Source: Halisarca cf. caerulea (lineage: Eukaryota > Porifera > Demospongiae > Chondrillida > Halisarcidae). Taken from it: DNA of 24,000 bases. The notes under the pieces were generated by a model that saw only the letters and a program-made list of their open reading frames with translations, was not told the DNA's origin and did no database searches. The stretch spans positions 1-24,000 of the forward strand of contig CAUJGJ010000229.1 of the NCBI GenBank assembly GCA_963170055.1. The letters are read 5' to 3'. This document shows, in pieces, positions 10,419 through 19,944 of the stretch (the stretch's first letter is position 1; every line of letters starts with the position of its first letter). The position numbers and the translations under genes were made by a program.

Positions 10419-13394
10419 GGATTTGAAGAAAGGTCTTATAATAGAGAATTTATATAATAGTAATAGAGAAGTATGAGTTTATACAGGAATGAGTTATAGG
10501 AATTGTTTTGAAAATAATTGCCAAATATGGCAATTGTTTTCAAAACAATCGTCCAGTTACAATAAACAGTATGTTCAATGAATGTTCAGCTGTGCATTTA
10601 CACTCCAATGCTTTGCAAGTGATTCGAGTGCGTGGGGCGGCAGCCCCCACGAGTTTTTAACTCGAATTACTTGTTTGATTGGTTGAAGTATGACCAAGTT
10701 ATCCATAAAATCACAATTTTGGTGCAACGCAGATGGTTTAAGTAGAGCAACCTCCTCCAATTTTCTGCCTTGGATAGCAGGGGGATAGATCATCCTTGCA
10801 CAGCATGAGGGTTTGTTTCACGTGTGTTTCTAGCTAGTAAGGACATTTAGTGTGGAAATTTCGGAGACCCCCCTCTGACAAAAGCAAGGATAACTGTCCA
10901 AAATATGCTTTTTCTTTCCCTTTCCTACGTAGTTGATCATGAAAGTGGTGAGTATCTGCTACAATTTTGGATACATTTCATTTTACTCCACATTGGTGGA
11001 GAGTAATCTTTTTGCGCGTGTTGCACCACAATTTTGATTAATTTTTATGCATAACTTGGTGATACTTCGACCAATCGAAAAATAGTTACCACCATTAGAT
11101 TTGCCGTACTGACTTTCATCTAAAACAGTGTTTCTGGATGATTCCGATGGCAATTAATTTTTCATTGTGACCCCTACCATGGGAGAAAAACAGTTCATTA
11201 GTAGCCTTGCAGTACAAAACAGCCTCTCATAGGTAAACATATTATGCACCCTGGTGCTGTAGAAGTGAGCTGTGGAAAGCCTTTTTACTTACCCTGTAAA
11301 AATACTTTTGTTTTCTGTACACATAAATGCTAAATTGCTACTGAAAATAGACTAGTAAGTATGTAAATACAGGAATCTGCATATGTATGCTTGTATGTGC
11401 TTACAACCACATACATGATAGCAAGGAGAAGCGTGCAAAGTATGTGATTGCTAGTCAAAATTATCATGTCCCATGTTCAGACATAAATGTGTGAGCGTGC
11501 AAACATTCTGGAGTTTGTCTGGACATGACGTCCAGATATCCCTAAAAAGTTCTTGTGAACACTCTGATAGAGAATCAGAATATAACATCACTTCTTGGAT
11601 GTGGTGCATCCTCTCAAATGACAACAATGTACATAAAAGAATAGAGAATGTCCTCTTAGCTTAAAAGAGCAAAGTTCAATTTGAACATACATTTGTGCAT
11701 CTCTGCGTACATTTTTGCCACTTGGATGCATGATATCACATCGGGAAGATGACACTAAACCAGAAACTCTATGCATGATAACACCTGGTACATACAAGGG
11801 ACCATCCTTTTTAAGGCATTTCATGCGACAAACAAAACACAGCTGTGCCACATACGTACATTACGTACTGCACAGGATACTACAGTAGTACACACTACAT
11901 ATAGGGTAATATGTGGTTAATTGATATGGGGCACCGTTTGGGTAAAAATTAAATGTAAAATGTGGTATTTAGCAAATATCTGGATATTTAACATATATCT
12001 AGGATTGTGCATTCATCTGCATTCACAAATTGCATTCAGTAAGCAGAAAAGTATCAACTTTCAGCACCCATGAACTCAAATCAGTCAAAGAATATTAAGG
12101 AGTATGGCTAAACCACAACGAAATTTACAGGCCCTGTTTTAAGGTATCTACCTTCACCTTATCACTAGGTAGATACAATTTCAAGTTGAATCCTACCATT
12201 ATAATTAACTCTTTCATTTTGAATGAGAAATAATCAAGAGCCTCCCTTAGAAAGCAGACGATCACAACCAATCATAATCACAATACTTGAAACTAGTAGG
12301 TAGAGTGCCCTACGTAATTCTGATCATCGCTTTTCCTGAGCTCAGGAACTAAAAGTTGTATGGAGACATTTAAGCCTGGCAATTCTTAGCACTAAGTTAA
12401 ACACAGGACTGTGACATAAAAGTTGCCAAAGAATAAAGCTTGGATCTTCCCGCTGCGTTGGCTAATTTGTAAAAGATACAGTGTTCATAATTGGGGTATT
12501 CTACCTTAAGTTCAAGTTACTACTGTAACAATAAGTTATTGTGAACTTTTGATCAGGCATTGCCGAATCATAGATACTGTAGCATCTATGGTTGAATGAT
12601 CTCTGTGCATGCATAGGTAGTCAGGCTTACATGACGAAATCGATTACTCAATAAGCGTTCTTTCTGCTTACCTTTGACATGCCACTTGTTCTCTTCATAG
12701 TACAGCCAAACTCTTCTCAGAAACAATCCATCCACTCTCAAAGGGTTCCAACATAATTCGGGCAAGAACGTGGACAGCTGTTCCACTCGGTTCCAATTCG
12801 TAACATCACGTGATTTGTGCATGATCTCATCTATTCTCGCAAGTTACATCACGTTCACAAATTGTGGACGCGTTTTATAATTCTAGGACACACATTTGGG
12901 GACGCGTTTTATTATTATAGGACACAAATTTGGGGACGTGTTTTATAATTCTAGGACACAAATGTGGTGACGCGTTTTATCATTATAGTCAGCAATGATA
13001 TGGCACAGAAATTTGGGGACCAGTATTATATTAATAATTAGGATACAAAATTGGAAATTACTAACCTTATGCACAAAAATCACAAAATATTTAAACATAA
13101 AATGTTCTTTTTCTTCTTTAGGTGACAATTGGAGCCAAGAATTCTGTTGTTGGTGTTGAAGACACTACAGCTCTTCACATTGGCTCTTTTGTTGCAGTAA
13201 ATGTTGCAGAATACCCACCACCATGCATAGGGAGGGTTCTCGAACTCAATAGTGATGGCACAGTTGTTGTTGGATGGATAAAAGGAGGCTATCATAAGGT
13301 ATGGAGTGACTGGATGGTCCCAGATGCCAAAGACAACCGCAAAAAAGGTGCAATGGAGAGACAGCTTAGAAAGAAACTCCATTATTCTGTATGA
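6004..13394 (+). CDS. Six-exon gene, acidic N-terminus and SH3-barrel-like C-terminus
   Basis: Exons 6004-6055, 7925-7987, 8100-8147, 8347-8570, 8654-8920 and 13122-13394 join in phase to 308 codons plus stop. The start is MAEALSGPVTKRSRVSK, the first ATG with a purine-rich context after the divergent promoter. Exons 2 and 3 are both symmetric (phase 1 to 1) and resemble each other: EDSDDEVVHFYNLTDEG and GDSDEDTTHFYDTTNGD. Exons 4 and 5 give an unassigned helical region with a conserved-looking DIPKWFKWITEDAAEEWESF. The last exon contains FVAVNVAEYPPPCIGRVLEL followed by VVVGWIKGGYHKVWSDWMVP, a beta-strand and aromatic pattern like Tudor, chromo-barrel or Agenet SH3-type modules. I do not recognise the family. 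Intron 5 is 4.2 kb and full of repeats. Cassette use of exons 2 and 3 would keep frame. Confidence 0.65.
6470..6971 (+). repeat. Local duplication, copy 1, carrying a broken exon
   Basis: It aligns with about 7265-7987. Both copies contain a poly-C tract, CTTCAAGT, a GTCTGTA...GTATGTACGTATGT block, GTACAGACCACAT, GCTAACTAAG-like and GAGTT words. Both end in a near-identical exon plus donor. The exon copy at 6911-6971 is 61 nt, against 63 nt in copy 2. It begins ATTCCC rather than AACTTCCC, so it shifts frame and reaches TGA within about ten codons if spliced from exon 1. Confidence 0.8.
7265..7987 (+). repeat. Local duplication, copy 2, carrying the in-frame exon
   Basis: Partner of 6470-6971, longer because of an inserted (TA)n/(GATA)n microsatellite (7434-7496), a (CA)n run (about 7807-7828) and other material. 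Its exon (7925-7987) keeps phase with exons 1 and 3 of the plus-strand gene, so it is taken as the functional copy. Confidence 0.8.
7434..7496. repeat. (TA)n followed by (GATA)n microsatellite
   Basis: About sixteen TA units followed by about six ATAG/GATA units. It lies in intron 1 of the plus-strand gene, inside duplication copy 2 and absent from copy 1, so it arose after the duplication. Confidence 0.95.
9018..9108. repeat. 91-nt imperfect long hairpin
   Basis: The left arm, 9018-9056, pairs with the right arm, 9071-9108, with only about six mismatches over 38 positions and a 14-nt loop containing CTCGAGGGTGAGT. The arms begin AGTTATTGTATG and end CATACAATAACT. It lies in the large intron of the plus-strand gene. 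Confidence 0.85.
9165..9311. repeat. Direct repeat of a TTCGTTCTTTTGTTTT word
   Basis: TTCGTTCTTTTGTTTTA recurs at about 9166 and 9278, followed in both cases by ACTTTT and a GTTGA/GTTTGA-like word. It forms part of the composite intronic repeat that also includes 9018-9108 and the 9409-9460 block related to 38-85. Confidence 0.6.
9460..10054. other. Intronic stretch, no firm gene
   Basis: An 84-codon open frame at 9589-9843 has no recognisable motif. An ATGGCAGCTGG start with 21 codons to a possible donor (9941-10003), followed by a possible exon at 10055-10166 bounded by AG and GTAACA, could be a relic gene fragment. The better-looking frame of the second piece (SDQLGTIASRAQNNNRTLW) does not join in phase with the first. 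I do not call a gene. Confidence 0.3.
10318..10357. repeat. GC-rich hairpin repeat, inverted copy of 1-40
   Basis: Perfect 11-bp stem at 10322-10332 / 10336-10346 with an ACA loop. All 40 bases match 1-40 in opposite orientation, including flanks that are not part of the hairpin. Confidence 0.9.
10501..10550. repeat. 50-nt hairpin
   Basis: Two 23-nt arms (AATTGTTTTGAAAATAATTG and its complement) pair with two mismatches around an AATA loop. It lies inside the fold-back element. Confidence 0.85.
10616..10673. repeat. Nested-hairpin repeat, copy 2
   Basis: Outer stem CAAGTGATTCGAG with CTCGAATTACTTG; inner stem CGTGGGG with CCCCCACG; spacer GAGTTTTTAA. Homologous to 4236-4297. The inner stem differs in sequence between the copies, but each still pairs with itself. 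Confidence 0.85.
11236..12671. other. Intronic stretch, no firm gene
   Basis: Mostly AT-rich unique-looking DNA. A minus-strand open frame at 11588-11851 contains CFVCRMKCLKKDGPLYVPGV and later a CHLRGC cluster, which has some coding flavour. I find no phase-compatible acceptor joining it to the possible exon at 12672-12822. Treated as undetermined. Confidence 0.35.
12672..12822 (-). CDS. Possible antisense first exon, unknown product
   Basis: The minus-strand ATG at 12822 opens 50 codons ending at a strong donor (AAAG then GTAAGC; exon end 12672). The translation has coding-like composition, for example WNRVEQLSTFLPELCWNPLR and FLRRVWLYYEENKWHVK. It lies inside the 4.2-kb intron of the plus-strand gene. 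No convincing in-phase second exon was found, so it may be a gene fragment carried in by a repeat. Confidence 0.35.
12867..13060. repeat. 34-bp minisatellite
   Basis: Units beginning GACGCGTTTTAT start at 12867, 12901, 12935 (GACGTG) and 12969, the first three exactly 34 bp apart and ending in TTGGG or TGGT. A fourth unit is expanded by an insertion and a fifth, from about 13018, is degenerate. It lies 60 bp before the last-exon acceptor of the plus-strand gene. Confidence 0.9.
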
Positions 13395-13694
13395 TTTTGA
13401 ACTAACCAAATTTAATCACCTAAAGAAAGAGACAGATATGTACTTGAAAAGGCAATATGAGTCATTGTAATGTGTACACATGCCAATTATTCACTATTTA
13501 TTATTAATCTTGCATTACGATAAAAGTTGTAATTGAACTCAAAATCAGTGAATTTTATGCTCATGCACAAAATATTCAAGAAATTTGCTAAATTTTATCA
13601 AGAAAACACAAATAATCATGCAAATTAAGCTAATTTTTAGGTAAACACTCATTATAAGAATGTGACATTCATTCTAAGAAGCTGTTCTGTGCAC
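13395..13694. other. 3' flank of the SH3-barrel gene
   Basis: AT-rich, no open frame with coding character and no canonical AATAAA in the first 300 bases. It probably contains the 3' UTR. Confidence 0.4.
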
Positions 13695-16600
13695 TTAACC
13701 CTCCTACCCCCATCCATGACAAATTTGTTACAAGTCTGCGAATTTTTCCTGTTCGATCCGTACTGCGTATGAATACATGTTTGGCACCGTTAGAAAGCTC
13801 AAAATCTCTATTTTTGGATGATGGGTAGATCCCTGTAATCCATTAACAGCTCTCTGTACCAGCCCCCCGGAAACAAACCCATGTGTGAGCGTCGATAATA
13901 CCGTATAACATAGGATACAGTCCGTAAAATATTTGCACATGGCGGAGAAGGGAACTGTCGGGAGAGACCGTCTGAGTACGGATTTGGTACTTCAGCTACT
14001 TTTAGATGAAAAATCTGATAGCGAAAGTGAGAACGAAAGCATATCAGAATATCAGCAGTTCGTAGGAAAGGTTCTGACTGATTCCGAAGGGGAAGCAGAG
14101 GATGCGGAAGAAAATACTCGACTCGTGACTGACAATGACGATGATTTTGGTCCTGTTGCGCGTGAGAAGACGCAAATACATGATGATACAAGCCCTACCA
14201 GTATGGAAACATCCGAAGTGATTCTCAGTATCACACCTGACGCAGGCGAGAAAGGCTCTGGAGCGTCTTGCAGTTGGCCCTTGACTGTTGTGCCTTTGGA
14301 GTCGGTAGTTCCCACTTCATCGAATGCTGATCAGCAGCCATTAGATCCGTTCGCAAGTTCAGACAGTCAAGCTTCTGATCAAGAAAAGTTTACCATCTTA
14401 GAACAGCCAAGTGGTAGTGAAGAAGAAGCAGTAAGTGGTATTGATAAGTCACGTGTTGAGGAAGAAGTAGAATCTGATTCTGAGGATAGCAATGAGTGTT
14501 TGTCAAGTGAATCCCCAGATGTTTCCAATGATGAGACTCATTCTCCTATTCCATCAACATCACGGTGTAGTAGACGTGGACAGTGCTCTGGAAGACGTGG
14601 AGTTATCAGACAGACAACTGGTCGAGCGAGAGTAAGAGGCACAGGTGGAGGCACAACCAGATCAGTAGGTTCATATTCAAGTTTCATACCAAATGGTGCA
14701 AAGAAAATACAGGAAAGAGACACTGACTTTGAAGAACCAATGGATTTTCAACCTTCTAGACAACCGGGACCACAGATTTCTCTGGATGATAAATCTCCAC
14801 TGGATATTTTCCGTCTTTTTTTTGATGACGATCTGCTGAAACATCTTGTTGCGTCCACCATTGCGTATGCTGAGATGAAGAAGCTACACAAGCCAACAGC
14901 TTACCAAAGATTTATGCTACATAAAACTTACCACAGCAGAGATGCTTAGTTACATCGGTGTTTTGCTCCTCCTGAGTGTGAATTCTGTCAGGAGCTACAG
15001 ACAAGCATGGAATCCCAAAAGCTCTCAGGTTAGGACTTTCTTTATATAGTATTACATGCAATACATGTGCACCACAATAATGCAGCTTTGTTAGAATTAT
15101 ATGGATAAAGTGCATGTTTTATGTTACTGATTTCCTCTTTGTATAGGTACTTGTTCGTCTGTTGGGTCTGATGAGTAGACATCGATTCGAAAATATTAGT
15201 TGTTTTTTCCATGCTGCCCTGCCCGAAGAAGAGCAGCGAAACAGCAATGATCCATTGAAGAAAATCAGAACAGTGTATGAGAAGATCAAGGACCAATGCC
15301 TAAAGTTGTACCAGCCACTGCAAGAACTGTCGATAGATGAGCGAATGGTCAAGTTGAAGGCACGGACTGCATTCCGCCAGTACATTCGAAACAAGCCATC
15401 CAAGTGGGGCTTCAAGTTCTGGGTGATTGTGGACCCGTCAGGGTATACCTTGGATTTCAGCCTGTATTGTGGGAAGCAGAGAACAACACCAATTTCAGCA
15501 CATGGCCTCTCATATGACGTTGTCATGGAACTTGCAAAGCCATTCACAAACCAAGGCTATTTAGCCTTTTTTGACAACTTCTATACAAGCCCTACATTGG
15601 TCAATGCCCTCTACGCAGTTGGAATTGGTGCCACGGGGACTCTTCGTCTGAATCGTTCGGGTGTTCCAGATGCAGTCAAAAAGTTAGCAGCAGCATTGAA
15701 CAAGAAGGATGCAGTGAGGGGCACTGGATATTACATCCGAGAGCAAGGTTTAAGAATTGTATATTGCTGCTGGAAGGACAAAGAATGTGTGACTGTTATG
15801 TCAACAGCAGACCCTGGGCATACTGATTCGACAGCTAAACGGCGTGGCAAAGACCAATCAGGACAGTTTACGAGTATTGAGGTACCTCTCCCGTCAGCCA
15901 TCAGATATTATAATCAGTTTATGGGAGGAGTGGACCTATCAGATCAGCTGATTGGCTATCACCGGGTCCTACGACAGACTAAGCGTTACTGGAAGACACT
16001 CTTGTATCATCTTGTTGAAATTGCAGCCGCCAATGCTTTCATACTGTACAAGTGGCAGTGCATCGCAGAAGGACGAAAACCACCCACGGAGAGTAACTTC
16101 AGGGATTCTCTTGTGCTAGCTATCGTTGCACAGCATGGTACAGGGGACATTGTCCCAGACACATTTTTTACAATTCGCCACTGTAGTATGGCTGTGAGGA
16201 GCAATAAGAGAAGACGATGCTCAGTTTGCCAACATCCTACAAGTCGCCAGTGCCATGACTGTCCTTTCTCTCCAGCATTGTGCCAGACTTGGAACAAGGA
16301 TTGCCACACAAGGTGGCATAGTCCACAGTATGCGGTCCAACGACAGAGGTACTTTGCTGCGCAAAAGAAAAGAGCAGAAGGACACCCAGTTCATCACATT
16401 CTAGGGCAGAGGAGAGCAGGTCAGCCTGCTGGTACAAAAAATAAGAGAGTAAAGCGTGTTTTTTCCTAATTTGGCCTTCTCTTGATAAGAATTGAATTAT
16501 TTAGCCATCATGTATGTGTACTGTGATCCATTGTATTGTGCTGTTATTTTACAATGATCAGTATCATTTAGTACTTATGTTTTGTTTGTAGTGTTATGCA

Positions 16601-16702
16601 TCATTTGAAAGAACATTTTATTAGCTTTCCAATGATGGGTCTATCGAAGCCGTACGCACTTGCGTAATATCTAACGTTCTACCCATGGGGGTTTTGATAA
16701 AC
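13695..16702 (+). mobile_element. piggyBac-family DNA transposon
   Basis: The left end is TTAA at 13695-13698 followed by CCCTCCTACCCCCAT, as expected for a piggyBac TTAA target and C-rich terminal repeat. A subterminal GTTAGAAAGCT (about 13790) has an inverted relative, TTAGCTTTCCAATG, near 16621. On the right, CCATGGGGGT at about 16683-16692 could be the partner of ACCCCCAT, but no intact TTAA follows, so the right limit is approximate and the right end may be damaged. The element encodes the transposase at 13939-16469. Confidence 0.6.
13939..16469 (+). CDS. piggyBac transposase, one intron, one apparent frameshift
   Basis: Cuts and pastes DNA at TTAA sites. Start is ATG 13939 (MAEKGTVGRDRLSTDLVLQL). 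The first ~270 residues are acidic and low-complexity, then comes the DDE_Tnp_1_7 domain. The frame is open to 14928, then continues one base out of register as TTAEMLSYIGVLLLLSVNSV. One extra T at 14928/14929 explains this. An intron (15029-15146, GT-AG, 118 nt) follows, then exon 2, 15147-16469. Catalytic aspartates are visible in SIDERM (15336), FFDNFYTSP (15573) and GGVDLSDQ (15933). A C-terminal cysteine-rich zinc domain (CSVCQH...CHDCPFSPALC...C) is intact. Length and order fit PGBD4-like proteins. Only the frameshift argues against activity; it could be a sequence error. Confidence 0.93.
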
Positions 16703-16799
16703 GAAACAGTTTTAAAGATATTCAAGAAAAACTTACAATATTCTGAATTATTCCGCAATAACTCCCTGGAAAAGCGCAGCATCAAAACCCCCATGGGTA
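16680..16799. repeat. 19-bp perfect inverted repeat around an 82-nt loop
   Basis: 16680-16698 (TACCCATGGGGGTTTTGAT) is the exact reverse complement of 16781-16799. The left arm coincides with the presumed right end of the piggyBac element. The right arm is either a second transposon end in opposite orientation or the far end of a tiny MITE. Confidence 0.85.
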
Positions 16800-17548
16800 A
16801 AAAGTTGAAGTACCCAGCACTGATAAGGATAAAACCCTTGGAAGGCTCCTACGACGATCCTCTGATATACTCCATGACATGGCAGTTTGCTGACAAGATC
16901 TCCTTCCCAAAGAGCCGCCTTTCACATGACAGTCATGTAATTTTTATGTGACGTCATTCTAGACTTTCTTTGCAGCTCCAAAGTGAGGACGATCTCCAAG
17001 CCTTGAAGTGGATAAACAAGGGAGTAATCGATACACAAACGAAAGTTTGATGGAAACATCCCATTTCGATCTATAAGCCACTTTCAACAAAAACAGGAAT
17101 TGATTGAAGTCAAGCGTCAGCAACAAAGAAACCTGAGTCAAACCGTCGGCGATCGGCAACATCAAGGTGCGCGATCTTTGTTTAAACACACTAAGCACTA
17201 GTCAGTGTTACGTTGATACTTTAGAATACATCAACTTGTCTTCATTCAACCTACTGACTGTACATGTCCTAGGCGTCATTCGATCTCGAATGAATTGCAG
17301 TTTGTGCTTACAAATACTGATTGTAAATGTTCTGGATGGATTAAATACTTATATCCATCTTAAATCCAGCAAAACGTTAGAATATGGGGTTTTTGAAGCT
17401 CCAGAACGTACCAGAAGTGAGTTTTGGCGCAAATACATTTGGCTCTAATGTATGGGTGGCCATTTTGTTTCGGCATCATCCCTACATATGTAGTACTACA
17501 GTATTACATGATGTATGTTAAAAAGACCAATCTATAGAAATCATACCT
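16800..17548. other. Spacer without a convincing gene
   Basis: Open frames at 16685-16951, 16959-17198 (minus) and 17167-17448 show no family motif. CpG and GC content are slightly higher around 16980-17170, compatible with old element or promoter DNA. Nothing is called. Confidence 0.4.
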
Positions 17549-18199
17549 TCATGATTGCTGTTTAGCTTCTGGCACATTCATCTGGTTGCAGCACTCAATT
17601 TCCTTCTCTGCCAAAATGTAGATAGGCCCTCTACCAATGTCACTGATTAGTTCTTGGGCTGTCCATTCAAAGCAGTTTGACACGCACGGAATAATGAGAC
17701 ACTTCGAACCAGTTCCTACCATTTGCAGAAATTTGAAAGGAAACTGTTATTCCCCACCAAACGCCCTCCTAAATAAGGTGCAAATCTCTTGTCTGGTCTC
17801 TTCCTTGTCCATCGTTGATAATAGCGTCAGTTTACCAATTAGACCGAGCCTTGCAAGTTGAACACGACTCGCTCCGCGTGGATTACCAATGTCCACATCA
17901 TTGAATGTGGCAGGCAAACAGATGATGTCTTTCGTCCATTTCTTTGCGGGCTTCTTTTTCTCGTTCTTTTTGGACGATTTCCTTAGAAATCCAGACGGTA
18001 AAGGTACAACAGGGGTTTTCTTCGCCTTTTTCTTATATGGGCCGGGTTGATCGTCAATCGTCGATGTGCGTCTATTGCATGATTCTTTTTGACTACTGAC
18101 GGCTTCTGAAACGATAGCCGTTAAGGATTTGATTGGATATAACCCTTTGGACCTTGTCAGAGTCCATTTTGTCTTTGCCGCGAGCTTCGTCACGTGCAA
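17549..18199 (-). pseudogene. G2E3/HECT-E3-type N-terminal region, one in-frame stop
   Basis: From ATG 18199 the minus-strand frame runs 217 codons to TGA 17549, broken only by TAA at 17747-17749. A basic Lys-rich stretch (about residues 55-95, with KKKAKKTP and RKSSKKNEKKK) leads into KWTKDIICLPATF, ARLGLIGKLTLLSTM, FPFKFLQMVGTGSKCLIIP and ISDIGRGPIYIL. This order of motifs resembles the N-terminal module of the transposon-associated G2/M-phase E3 ligase-like (HECT) proteins of fish and cnidarians. No HECT catalytic domain is seen downstream, so it is truncated or a shorter partner ORF. It starts 56 bp from, and divergent to, the integrase relic. Family assignment is from memory and moderate. 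Confidence 0.5.
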
Positions 18200-18763
18200 T
18201 ATTCACCGGCCCACAATCCTTTGGATTTCATCACTGAAAAGGCAGGCCACTGAGATGGCGGAACAGCTTCAAGAAGACAACCAGGGCATGACTACTATTG
18301 GAAGGCCTTCATTGGAAGTTAATATGGCAGAAGTGGACAAACCAATCAGGATGAGGTTTACCAAGACAAAAATTGCAGAAATGATGGGTAAGGCCATATC
18401 ATCAGTGCCAAGTATGTTAATTTGACCGATCGTGAATTAGATGACAAGATTAGGTTAATAAAGCAGACTCATCCGCATGATGGCGAGGTTATGATAACAG
18501 GACATCTTCAACAGGAAGGCATCTGCTTGTCACGACACCGCATCAGAGCCAGCATCCATCGCGTTGACCCAACTGGAGTTGCTGAAAGAGGGAGTAAAGC
18601 TGTGAAGAGGAGAGTATACACTGTTCGATACCCAAATGATGTCTGGCACATTGACAGAAATCACAAGCTGGTCAGGTGGCGTTTTGTTGTGCATGGAGGT
18701 ATTGATGGATTTTCAAGGCTTATAACCTTCTTATCGTGTCACTTAAACAACAGAGCTGAATCA

Positions 18764-19944
18764 ATCGCATGTGGAACATGTCCACTGACACTTGTTTGGC
18801 TTCAGTGATCAGAAAATTTATCTTCACTTTCTAGTTTCATTTCTTACTACAAATATGCGCTATCTTCTAAAAACTAGTACCATTGTGTAGATGGCTGCAT
18901 TACCTTTCGTTCGATGTCAAACCTGAAAGGATTTTCGTTGTTCTAAGAAAAGTATGCGCATTCTCCCCGAACATATAAAAACATTAAAAACGGCTGGGCG
19001 GCAGTGCAGCTTCAAAGCTGAAGACACAAATGATGGCATATAGGTTCCTTACCTAAGTATCTAAAACTTCCATGTTGGTGATTTAAATATCTTTAAGAGT
19101 TTTAGAGAAAAAGGGTAAAAACCACAAATTGAAACCATTGTAGCTCACCTTTTTGCCTGTAACATCTGAAACGGGCAATGAATCAAAATCTCCAACATGG
19201 AAGTTATTTATTATCCTATAATATAGCCAATAAGTGCAAAAAAGTAAGCCAATGGGCTTTTTCCCACTGCCGCCCAGCCATTAAAGTTTTGTCTAGCCTT
19301 GAACTAGCAGGTAGCCATTTTGTCACATGACCGTCGCATGATATTGAAAGTGACGTCACCTAAAAGTCGAGTCAAGTATAGCAAGTGAAGTGGAATACAG
19401 ACGAAGTCTCTTCTGTTTTTGTATCTTTGATCTTTGATACATAACCTTTCGCCGTCGGATAGCACTTTAAATTCTGCTTTGGTCGCACTTGTACACGAAC
19501 CGAATCGCTTTCGAAGATGTTTTTTCGGAAGGAGAAAAGATCGAAGAAACTCAAGCTAGGTAAGCCAGACCAGAAAGGTACTGACATGTTCAAAATTGAT
19601 CGAAGGCTTAAGATTCACTTAGTTTCGCATAGCCAGCCTCTTTCTCCTTGATGTTGTTAAGAGATTTTGTAGAATTTTAATGATGTTGTCAACGGAAAGG
19701 GGCTGTAAACGCGAGACTAGGATTTACTGTAGCCGAAGGCCATCTGATTGGAAAAATTTGTCGATCTTGCTGTTTTAACATCGTGTAAGGCTGTCTTGGA
19801 ATCTTTACGTGCACAGTAACATTTTTCCTATGTCACGGGCTGGTCACATGACATTGCGTCCCGAAGCCACCTAAAGTCGCGAAATTCTTTCTAATACGCA
19901 CCTCCACTGAGATTCTAAGTTTATGGACATGTTCCACATGCGAT
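18764..19944. mobile_element. 1.18-kb insertion with 21-bp terminal inverted repeats
   Basis: 18764-18784 is the exact reverse complement of 19924-19944, and these bracket a stretch that splits the integrase frame. No long open frame lies inside, so it is non-autonomous. Target duplication is not clear: the bases outside the arms (TCA and GCT) do not match, and about six expected integrase codons are missing at the junction. It carries a nested MITE (18992-19279). Confidence 0.75.
18992..19279. mobile_element. 288-bp MITE nested in the 1.18-kb insertion
   Basis: Ends are GGCTGGGCGGCAGTG (18992-19006) and its exact complement (19265-19279). A second inner inverted pair, CTTCCATGTTGG (about 19069) with CCAACATGGAAG (about 19193), shows that the symmetry extends inward. 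ATTAAA lies near both sides (18983-18988 and 19280-19285), a possible target duplication separated by three bases on the left. Superfamily unassigned. Confidence 0.75.

Larger units (their letters stand above)
10150..11235. mobile_element. Large fold-back (inverted-repeat) element
   Basis: About 10200-10316 is the reverse complement of about 11085-11185. Matching landmarks are ACCATGGGTAGGGGTCACAATG, a TTTTAGATGAAAGTCAGTA block and CTAATGGTGGTAACT. Weaker similarity continues outward to about 10150 and 11235. The roughly 770-bp interior holds the 10318-10357 hairpin, a (TA)n run (about 10389-10413), a 50-nt hairpin (10501-10550) and the 10616-10673 nested hairpin. No transposase is visible, so it is non-autonomous or a composite of nested repeats. 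Class is unknown. Confidence 0.7.

Noticed and set aside
12867..13060. CRISPR-like array
   Set aside because: Adjacent units with no distinct spacers, in a eukaryotic intron; it is a plain minisatellite.
13808..14723. Minus-strand frames opposite the piggyBac N-terminus
   Set aside because: Shadows of the acidic coding sequence; no independent support.
15119..16437. Minus-strand frames opposite the piggyBac catalytic exon
   Set aside because: Antisense shadows of a strongly recognisable transposase.
16685..16951. 88-codon frame starting inside the inverted repeat
   Set aside because: Begins in the repeat arm, no family resemblance and no flanking splice signals.
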